Shown here: piece by piece, positions 51,702 through 58,499 of the stretch
Layout of the letters: each line of letters opens with the position of its first letter
Numbering within the stretch: the first letter of the stretch is position 1
Assembly (NCBI RefSeq): GCF_051521495.1
Contig: NZ_CP150355.1
Coordinates: forward strand, 7,378,001 to 7,442,000
Origin: Sorangium sp051521495
Lineage (GTDB): Bacteria; Myxococcota_A; Polyangia; Polyangiales; Polyangiaceae
Direction of reading: 5' to 3'
DNA length: 64,000 nt
Notes under the pieces: model-generated
Database searches by the model: none
Seen by the model: only the letters and a program-made list of their open reading frames with translations
Told to the model about the DNA's origin: nothing
Made by a program: the position numbers and the translations under genes

Positions 51702-52504
51702 CCTGGGCCGAGCAGCGCCTCCGCCGGAGCGCGCGCGAGCCGGGGCGGGCGGCGGCGTCGCGCGGGGGAGCCAGGGCGGCGGGCGCGCGCGCGCCGCTCC
51801 TGTTCGGGCACCGGGGCGTGCGGGGCGAGGGCGCCCCCACGGAGAACACCCTCGCCGCCTTCGAGGAGGCCGCGGCGCAGGGGGCCGACGGGATCGAGCT
51901 CGACGTGCGGGTGTGCGGCTCGGGCGAGCTCGTGGCGCTGCACGACGCGGATCTGGCGCGCGTGACCGAGGGCGCGGACCCGCGCGCCGCGGCGGAGCTC
52001 CGCTGGGACGAGCTCCGGCGGGTCGACCTCCGCGGCGACCGGGTGCCGCTCCTGTCCGAGGTGCTCGCGTTCGCGCGCGGGCGGCGGCTCGCCGTCAACA
52101 TCGAGATGAAGCGGGACGTGCCCGATCGCACCGCCGTCGTGCTCGCGACCGCGCGGCTCCTGCGCGCCTGGGATCCCAGCCACGCCTTGCTCGTCTCGTC
52201 GTTCGATCCGGTCATGCTGGCCTCCTTCGGCGCCATGGTGCCGGCCGTCCCGCGGGCGCTCCTCGTGCACCGGAGCCGCTACCACGACGCGGCCGTGCGC
52301 CTCGCGCCGGCGCTCGGGGCGCTCGCCGCGCACATCGAGCGGACGATCGCGTCGCCCGAGCGCATCGCGCTCCTGAAGCGGCAGGGCCGCGTGATCAACG
52401 TGTGGACCGTGAACGACCCGCGGGAAGCGCAGGACCTCGCGGCGCTCGGCGTCGACGGGCTCATCACGGACGCGCCGCGCCGCATCCGCGACGCGCTCGC
52501 GTAG
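51698..52504 (+). CDS. glycerophosphodiester phosphodiesterase
   Basis: A 268-residue GDPD-family TIM barrel that hydrolyses glycerophosphodiesters to sn-glycerol 3-phosphate and an alcohol. The catalytic and metal residues are in place: His38-Arg39 (FGHRG), Glu49-Asn50 (TENT), Glu67 and Asp69 (IELDV), His82 (LHDAD), Lys in NIEMKRD, and the closing VWTVND and DGLITDAPRRI. The first 30 residues are Arg/Ala-rich and not part of the domain. There is no signal peptide, so a cytosolic role is likely. The GTG at 51698 overlaps the DHH stop (GTGA). Confidence 0.9.
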   Translation: MTWAEQRLRRSAREPGRAAASRGGARAAGARAPLLFGHRGVRGEGAPTENTLAAFEEAAAQGADGIELDVRVCGSGELVALHDADLARVTEGADPRAAAELRWDELRRVDLRGDRVPLLSEVLAFARGRRLAVNIEMKRDVPDRTAVVLATARLLRAWDPSHALLVSSFDPVMLASFGAMVPAVPRALLVHRSRYHDAAVRLAPALGALAAHIERTIASPERIALLKRQGRVINVWTVNDPREAQDLAALGVDGLITDAPRRIRDALA

Positions 52505-52530
52505 CCGGCGTCGTCCGGCGCGACGGGCCG

Positions 52531-53994
52531 CTACCTTCGCTGCCAGGGGTCGATGATCTCGCGCGACCGGCGCGGGCTCCGGCGCGGATTCGTCGGCGCC
52601 TGCGGGGCCTTTCGCGCGGCGGACGCCGCCGGCTCCGCCGTGCCCGAGGGCGGCGCGGCGTCCGAGGCGAGCGCGTCGTCGGCCACGGGCAGGCGGACCG
52701 CCACGGGCGTCGCCGCGCTGGCCGCATCCAGCGGCGGCGCGGCCGAGCCCGCGCTCTCGGCCTCGACCGGCGCAAGTACAAGGGCGGCGCCCTGCTCGCC
52801 GACGGGCCGCAGCGCCGTGACCGCGACCGTTCCGCTGATCGCGGACAGCGCGCCGCACGCCAGGAGCCAGCGCAGCGTCGCGCTCGCGTGAGGCCCGCGG
52901 ATCGCGCGAACCTCGCCGGCCGCCGCCGCCGTGAGCGTGCCGGGCTGGGACGGCTCGACCAGCGGGGCGAGCGGGTCGTGCCGCGGGCGCGGGCCCTGAT
53001 CCCCGGACCGGGAGAGCGGGGCGAGCTCCCCTGGGCCCTCCCGCTCGGCGGTGCCGCCCGGCGACAGCCCGAGCAGCGTCCCCGTGCGCGACGTCACGGG
53101 CGCCGATCGGGGCGCGGAGGGCACGGGCAGCGGGATGCCCAGATCGCCCGCCGCAGCGACGAAGGCGTGCACCATCTCCTGCGCCGACTGGAACCGCTGG
53201 CCCCTCTCGCGCGACAGCGCGCGCAGGAAGAAGCCGTCGAGCTCGGCCGGCACGTCGGGCGCGAGGTGCGTCGCGAGCGGGATCGGCTCGACGAGGATCC
53301 GCGACAGGACCGCGCCGAGCACATCGCCCTCGAACGGGAGCTTGCCCGTGACCGCGCGGAAGAGGATCACCCCGAGCGACCACAGGTCGCTGCGCGCATC
53401 GAGGTCCTTGTCGCCGCGCGCCTGCTCCGGGCTCATGTAGAACGGCGAGCCCAGGAGCTCGCCGGTCCTCGTGGTCTCGTCGGTGAGCGGCTTGCCGGTG
53501 AGCTGCTTGGCGATGCCGAAGTCGAGGACCTTGACGATCTCCTCTTCCTCATCGACGCGCGAGAGGAACAGGTTGCCGGGCTTGAGATCGCGGTGGACGA
53601 GCCCGGACTCGTGCGCGCGGCGCAGCGCCTTGCCGGTCTGGATCGCGATGCGCGCCGCCTCATCGAGGGGAATCCGCCGGACCCGCCTCAGGCGACGGCT
53701 GAGGTCTTCGCCACGGAGCAGCTCCATGACGAGGTACGGGACGGTCCCCTGGATCCCGTAGTCCTGCACGCTCACCACGTGCGGGCTATCGAGGTTCGCC
53801 GCGGTCCGAGCCTCGCGGTAGAAGCGCGCGCGGAACTCCGGCGAGGCCGCGTGCTCCGGATCCATGAACTTGATCGCGACCGGCGCCCCCAGCTGGAGGT
53901 GGCGGGCCTGCCACACGGAGCCCATGCCGCCGCGCGAGAGCGGCCCTTCCAGACGGTATTTCTCGCCGACGATCGTTCCCGGCTCGACGTCCAT
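52531..53994 (-). CDS. transmembrane Ser/Thr protein kinase
   Basis: A 487-residue Hanks-type kinase: Gly-rich loop SRGGMGSVW, Lys42, HRDLKPGNL with Asp136, DFG with Asp158 and SPEQARG, with the domain ending near 280. A juxtamembrane Ser/Pro-rich linker and one membrane segment (about 378-398, LLACGALSAISGTVAVTAL) follow. The Ala/Pro tail of about 85 residues ends in an Arg-rich stretch, with no sensor domain. The ATG at 53994 has GGAGGAG upstream. Convergent with the GDPD gene (26-bp gap). Confidence 0.9.
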   Translation of the reverse strand: MDVEPGTIVGEKYRLEGPLSRGGMGSVWQARHLQLGAPVAIKFMDPEHAASPEFRARFYREARTAANLDSPHVVSVQDYGIQGTVPYLVMELLRGEDLSRRLRRVRRIPLDEAARIAIQTGKALRRAHESGLVHRDLKPGNLFLSRVDEEEEIVKVLDFGIAKQLTGKPLTDETTRTGELLGSPFYMSPEQARGDKDLDARSDLWSLGVILFRAVTGKLPFEGDVLGAVLSRILVEPIPLATHLAPDVPAELDGFFLRALSRERGQRFQSAQEMVHAFVAAAGDLGIPLPVPSAPRSAPVTSRTGTLLGLSPGGTAEREGPGELAPLSRSGDQGPRPRHDPLAPLVEPSQPGTLTAAAAGEVRAIRGPHASATLRWLLACGALSAISGTVAVTALRPVGEQGAALVLAPVEAESAGSAAPPLDAASAATPVAVRLPVADDALASDAAPPSGTAEPAASAARKAPQAPTNPRRSPRRSREIIDPWQRR

Positions 53995-54160
53995 CGCCGA
54001 CTCCTCCCGCCATGGCGAGGTGGATTGCGCCTGTCTAGACGTTCGAGCGAGCGGCGTCCACGCCGTCAGGCGAGCGCTACCGCACGATGGCAGCGCCCTC
54101 CATGATGGTCCTTATCCTCTCAGGAACCCCCTGAGCGCGCCCACTCGAAGCGCCTTGCGT

Positions 54161-54245
54161 TCCTGGTAGTCGACTCGGTCCTGGCCATCGACTCGGTCCT
54201 GGCCGTCGACTCGGTCCTGGCGATCGACTCAGTCCTGGCAATCGA
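54161..54245. repeat. 18-bp tandem repeat at the 3' end of the lipoprotein gene
   Basis: Four 18-bp units beginning at 54161, 54179, 54197 and 54215, plus a partial one, carry CCTGGCCATCGACTCGGT with few changes. The partial unit encodes the last residues (Asp-Cys-Gln-Asp) of the lipoprotein gene. The array therefore probably grew out of the coding end and now lies in its 3' untranslated region. Confidence 0.85.
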
Positions 54246-55116
54246 CGTAACGACGGACGACGCCGCCCGGGACCGGCTGCGTGAACGCCCCCGAGACGAG
54301 GGGCGGATTCCACTTCGCCTCCTTGTACTGAAAGATCACGTCGTCCTCGGTGTTGGGCACCCGCATGCGGATCGATCGGGGGAGCTCGGCCAGGCAGACG
54401 CCGCCGCTCGGCGGGATCGGATCGTCGATCCCTTCCGGATCGAGGCGCGGCGGCGCGGTGCGGGCGGCCTCGTGATGATCGAGCTCCACGTGATAGAGGT
54501 CCGTCCCGCGCTGCGCGACCCGGACCTCGCGGACGCGCACGAACTGCTGGCTCCACGGCAAGCTGAAGTCGCCGGGGCGCGGCTCGAGGTGAATCTCCTC
54601 CATCGAGTCGCGGGAGCCCTGGATCAGCACGCGGTAGAAGCCGTCGCCGTCCCAGGCGATCGAGGCGCTGCGCGGCTCGTGCGCGAGCACCGGCGCCTCG
54701 CCGCGGAGCAGCGAGACGAGGGCGTGCCCGGGGATGGGCACCTGGGTGAGCCGCGCCAGGTTGCACGTGCTCGCCGGCCCGTGCAGGAACTGCTTCTCCC
54801 CGACGTCGAGCATCTGGAACCGGGTGCCATTCGACGTGAGCGTGAAGAGCGTCGCGCCGAACGGGCTCACCACGTCGAAGCGGACCCGATCCGGGTTGAC
54901 CGCGAGGATGTACATGTCCCCGCGGAGCCGCCCCTGGCGCGAGAAGTGGTCGATCTTGGCGGTGCCCTGGACGCCGTTCACGCAGGCATACGAGGCCTTC
55001 ATCCGGTCGAGCGCCGCGTCGGCGGTCGGGAACTGGGACACGGGCGGTGCCACGGAAGCACAGCCGGTCACGAGCACGGCGAGGGGCGCAGCCCAGGAGA
55101 TCGCGCGATGGCGCAT
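54229..55116 (-). CDS. outer-membrane lipoprotein, LolB/DUF4292-like
   Basis: A 295-residue lipoprotein (lipobox VLVTGC, Cys19). The mature part opens with a helix (ADAALDRMKASYACVNGVQG) followed by strands (RLRGDMYILAVNPDRVRFDV, SPFGATLFTLTSNGTRFQML). This pattern matches the LolA/LolB-like half-barrel seen in DUF4292 proteins that carry or receive lipoproteins. Cys residues are few. The ATG at 55116 is preferred over the TTG at 55134; neither has a strong ribosome binding site. The role is inferred from fold resemblance only. Confidence 0.65.
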   Translation of the reverse strand: MRHRAISWAAPLAVLVTGCASVAPPVSQFPTADAALDRMKASYACVNGVQGTAKIDHFSRQGRLRGDMYILAVNPDRVRFDVVSPFGATLFTLTSNGTRFQMLDVGEKQFLHGPASTCNLARLTQVPIPGHALVSLLRGEAPVLAHEPRSASIAWDGDGFYRVLIQGSRDSMEEIHLEPRPGDFSLPWSQQFVRVREVRVAQRGTDLYHVELDHHEAARTAPPRLDPEGIDDPIPPSGGVCLAELPRSIRMRVPNTEDDVIFQYKEAKWNPPLVSGAFTQPVPGGVVRRYVDCQD

Positions 55117-55285
55117 GGGCGCGGACGCTGGCAAGGATCGCCGAGCCCGTCAACCGCGGAAGCGGCGCGAGCGGCGTCGCCTTGAAGGAGGGACGCAGCG
55201 GGAGGGTTGCGAGACGAGGAGACGAAGGAGCGGGGCCGCGCGTCCGGCACGGAGCTAGCCCCCGGCCGGACGCGCGCGACCGGGA

Positions 55286-57169
55286 TCAGGACGCCCGGAG
55301 CGCCTCGAGCAGATCGACGTCGGGGATCGCGACCGGCAGGCGGGCGCGGAGGACGGCGACGTCGTTGTCCTCGCAGAGGCGCGCCACCGCGAGCCCGTCG
55401 AAGAGGGAGATCGGCGCGGTCCCCAGGATCGCGGCCTCCTCGCGCGCGCCGGAGAGCATCTGACCGGCGGTCAAGATCCAGCCGGCGGTCGCGGGGCCGT
55501 AGTGGTGGAGCGAGCCGCGCAGCTCGGTGACCCGCTCGCGGCCGACCTCGCGGCCGTCACGCCGGATGACCAGCGCGAGCTTGATCTCGTCGCCCGCCGT
55601 GCGGAGCGCGCCGGAGAAGTGGCTCTCGCCGCCCGGCGCCCCGGCGCGGCGCACCGCGCGCAGCTGGCCGAGGCCGATGCGCTCGAGGGCGAGGACACAG
55701 ATCTCGACGAAGGCATGGCCCGGGAGCTCCGAGAGCTTGCGCACGAAGGCGCGCCGCGCGGCGTCGCGGTAGCGCTCCACCGCGGCCAGCGCCTCCTGCT
55801 CCAGCCGCGCGAGATCGCCCGGCAGCAGCCAGTCCGTCAGCGCGATCCTGCCGCCGGCGAAGCGGAAGCGAGGACGCTGCCCCGCGGCGGTCCGGCGCGC
55901 GTTGTCGGCGCGCACGGCGGCCGCGACCTGGGACTGCACGAGCTGCACGTCGCCCGCGAGGCGGCCGCGGCGCTGCGCCGTCTCCGCGATCTGCCGGAGC
56001 GAGACCGCGCCCGCGTTCCGATCGAAGGTCGAGAGGATGCCGGCGACCGCATCGGCGAGATCACGGCCGGCCAGGTCGTCGAGCGCGTGCCCTTCGCCGC
56101 CGGTGAGCTCGATGACCTGCGGACCGCGGTAGACGGGCTCGGCGCCGAAGGTGTCGGGGCGATCCGCTCGGTCGGCGCGCTCGGCCCGATCGGTGCGCTC
56201 GGCCCGATCGGTGCGCTCACCGCGCTCGGAGCGATCGAAGCGCTCCGTCCGGTCGGAGCGCGGCGCCTCGCGGCCGTTCTCGCGCCGCGCCTCGAACACC
56301 GGCGTGGCGACGTAGGAAGGCAGCCCACCGGAGGAGGTCGCGTTGACCTCCGCGGTCCCGCGGCCGCGGCGGCGGCGGCGACGGCGGCGACGGCCCTCGC
56401 CCTGCTCGCCCGACGAGCCGGGCGTCGCGCGGTCCTCGCCGCCGAGGATCGGCTGATCGTCGTCGTCCTCTTCATCGAAGAGCTCCGCGGCGCCTGCGAC
56501 GGCCTCGGCCCGCATCGCCTCGTCCGGACCCGGCGGCTCCGCGTCGTCGAGCTCGCCCTCTTCCTCGTCGATGTAGGCGCCCGCGGCGCGCGGGGACGAC
56601 GGCGTGGGCGGCGGCACGGGCTCGCGCGCCGCCGCGATCTCCACGCCGTTCAGGCCGGCCGCGCTCGTCGCGCCGGCCTCGACCTCCTCGTCGTCCTCGT
56701 CCTCGGCGTCGATCGCGGGCGCGGCCTGCGCCGCCTCGGCCGCGGCGCCGACGTCGACCTCGGCCGCTCCGAGCTCGGCCTCGAGCTCCGGAGGAGCGCC
56801 AAGATCGCTCTCTTCCACCGCCTCTTCTTCCGCGCCCGCGTCGAACAGGGTCGCCTGTTCCTCTTCCTTGCGCGCCTTGGCCGCCTCGGGCTTTCCGCCG
56901 CGCTTCGCCTTCTTGCCATCGAGCCCGGACTTGATCGTCTTCTCGTCCCACTCGCGCAGCGCGAAGACGCCCGGCTTCACGCGCACCAGGGGGTTGTCCG
57001 AGGTGTCCTTCTTCAGCGTCGCCGCCAGGCGGGCGCCCATCGTCACCTCTGGGCTCTTGCCAACGTGGCTAAGGAGGTTCTTCTCGATCGCGATATCGGT
57101 GATCTCTTTATAGTGAAGCGGTCTACCGATGAGGCGAAGCACCTCGGCGGCTGCATCCGTGAACGTCAT
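55286..57169 (-). CDS. HARE-HTH protein with Arg/Glu-rich middle and restriction-fold-like C-terminus
   Basis: A 627-residue protein. Residues 1-70 form a HARE-HTH domain (TFTDAAAEVLRLIGRPLHYK, ITDIAIEKNLL, VKPGVFALREW), known from ASXL proteins, RNA polymerase delta and bacterial nuclease fusions. Residues about 85-260 are acidic and disordered. Then come a nine-Arg tract and a DRTERFDRSERGERTDRAER repeat. The C-terminal 270 residues end in a segment like Mrr-type nucleases (FVEICVLALERIGLGQLRAV, AGDEIKLALVIRRDG, LRGSLHHYGPATAGWILTAG), although the catalytic QxK position reads VIRR, so activity is doubtful. The ATG at 57169 begins the HARE domain; the open frame extends upstream through repeats to 57862. 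A nucleic-acid-binding role is likely. Confidence 0.72.
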   Translation of the reverse strand: MTFTDAAAEVLRLIGRPLHYKEITDIAIEKNLLSHVGKSPEVTMGARLAATLKKDTSDNPLVRVKPGVFALREWDEKTIKSGLDGKKAKRGGKPEAAKARKEEEQATLFDAGAEEEAVEESDLGAPPELEAELGAAEVDVGAAAEAAQAAPAIDAEDEDDEEVEAGATSAAGLNGVEIAAAREPVPPPTPSSPRAAGAYIDEEEGELDDAEPPGPDEAMRAEAVAGAAELFDEEDDDDQPILGGEDRATPGSSGEQGEGRRRRRRRRRGRGTAEVNATSSGGLPSYVATPVFEARRENGREAPRSDRTERFDRSERGERTDRAERTDRAERADRADRPDTFGAEPVYRGPQVIELTGGEGHALDDLAGRDLADAVAGILSTFDRNAGAVSLRQIAETAQRRGRLAGDVQLVQSQVAAAVRADNARRTAAGQRPRFRFAGGRIALTDWLLPGDLARLEQEALAAVERYRDAARRAFVRKLSELPGHAFVEICVLALERIGLGQLRAVRRAGAPGGESHFSGALRTAGDEIKLALVIRRDGREVGRERVTELRGSLHHYGPATAGWILTAGQMLSGAREEAAILGTAPISLFDGLAVARLCEDNDVAVLRARLPVAIPDVDLLEALRAS

Positions 57170-57584
57170 TTTGTTCGCCCTTCGGGCGCGCCGCCCGGCG
57201 GGCGCCCTCGTCGTCCCCATCGCGGCCGCCCCGTCCAAAGTGGCTGACGAAGCGCGCGGGATACCCCACCGCAGCCGGGAAGCGCACATTCGCTCCCACT
57301 CGGCCACGACGCGCGGAACGGCGTGCTCGTAGCATGCTCGGCAACGGCGGTCAACGGGCGGCGCGATCCGGCTCAAGAGAAGCCGCTGACCGACCTCTAG
57401 CGCGCGGAACCGGGGCCCGGGTGGCGCGCGGTCCGGATCGGCCGCGCGCCGCGCCGAGGCGAGCGCGCGGCGGCAAGCCCTCTGGCCTGGACCCGCGGCC
57501 ACGGCGCGCGGTCCCCCGCACGAGCATCGATGTGGATCGTGAGCGGATGTCAGCCAGTCCGGAGCACGGGATATGGCATCGAGG

Positions 57585-57660
57585 GAGATGAATCGAGGTG
57601 TTGATGCATTGAGGTATTGAGGCGCTCGGGTGTCGATGAATCCAGAAGTCCAGGAGTCGA
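57585..57660. repeat. AT-richer short direct repeats
   Basis: Overlapping short repeats (GATGAATC, TTGAGGTGTTGATGCATTGA, GGTATTGAGG) form a less GC-rich island in the 898-bp gap between the HARE-HTH gene and the next gene. No gene is supported in 57170-58067. Besides this island and the decamer array that follows, I see nothing else in it. Confidence 0.5.
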
Positions 57661-57790
57661 ACGCTCTCCATCGTATCGCCCCATCGCCGCATGACCGCAC
57701 CGCCGCCGCGTGGCCGAGGCGCTCTATGGGATGATGGAGGACGCGATCCGGCGTAGCGCGCCTCGCCGCCGGAGCGCGCCGGTCGCGCCG

Positions 57791-57940
57791 GACGCAACCG
57801 CGCGGCGACCACGCATAACCATGCGTAACTACGCGTAACCATGCGTAACTACGCGTAACCATGCCCCATCACGCGCCATCACGTGCAACCGCGGTGGCCG
57901 CGCGCAACCACACGTAACTGCGCATCACCGCGTGTAACCG
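57791..57940. repeat. 10-bp-phased repeat array, consensus AYGCGTAACC
   Basis: Fifteen consecutive decamers keep one register over 150 bp. The central ones are nearly perfect (ACGCATAACC, ATGCGTAACT, ACGCGTAACC, ATGCGTAACT, ACGCGTAACC) and the outer ones are degenerate. The period equals about one helical turn, so every unit faces the same side of DNA. Open frames across it (MVTRSYAWLR on the reverse strand) are by-products of the repeat. Confidence 0.85.
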
Positions 57941-58067
57941 GTTGTGGAAGATCGCTCCCGGACGGCGCGCCGCCGTCGTCACGGCCGTTCCTCCCCCGGC
58001 CAGCGCGGCGCGGCGCGGTCAACAGCGCTTTTGCGCTTTGCCATCTGCTGGACAGGAGGGTTACGCT

Positions 58068-58466
58068 GTGTGGGTGGAGCTTTCGCGGTTGCTCGACGAG
58101 CTCACCCTGGCGGCGGACAAGGTCGGCATCGCCGTCAGGATGGAGGCGTTCGATCCGCACCTGTCGGACGCCCGCAACCCGCGGGGTGGGCTCTGCACGG
58201 TGCTCGGCCGGCGGATCATCCTGGTCGACGCCAACGCGTCGCTGCCGGATCGCATCGCCACCGTCGCGGCCGCGCTCGCGCGCGTGGACCTGGAGTCTGT
58301 GTTCCTGCCGCCGATCGTGCGCGCGACCATCGGCGCTCACGCCCGCGGCGCGCGGCCCCTGGCGGCCGCGCCGGGTGAGCCAGTGCGGCTCCCGGCGCGC
58401 CCGGCGCGGGGCGGGAAGGCTCCGAAGCTGCTCCCGCTCGCCCGCACCAAGTGGCGTGGCGCCTGA
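58068..58466 (+). CDS. small conserved hypothetical protein upstream of alaS
   Basis: A 132-residue soluble protein starting at a GTG with AGGAGGG 8 nt before it. The first 95 residues are compact (VELSRLLDELTLAADKVGIA, RNPRGGLCTVLGRRIILVDA). The tail is Pro/Arg/Lys-rich. It includes a Gly-Gly-Leu-Cys segment followed by a strand, but no recognised motif. Convergent with alaS (33-bp gap). I believe similar short proteins occur in other myxobacteria, but no function is known to me. Confidence 0.65.
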   Translation: MWVELSRLLDELTLAADKVGIAVRMEAFDPHLSDARNPRGGLCTVLGRRIILVDANASLPDRIATVAAALARVDLESVFLPPIVRATIGAHARGARPLAAAPGEPVRLPARPARGGKAPKLLPLARTKWRGA

Positions 58467-58499
58467 GATCCTGTTCCGGTAGGGCGCTGAGAGAGCGCG

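Noticed and set aside
55286..57862. Long 858-codon form of the HARE-HTH gene starting in the decamer array
   Set aside because: The first 231 codons translate repeats and Arg/Pro-rich noise; the HARE domain begins at the ATG at 57169.
57791..57940. CRISPR array
   Set aside because: Units are ten bases with no spacers and no cas genes nearby.
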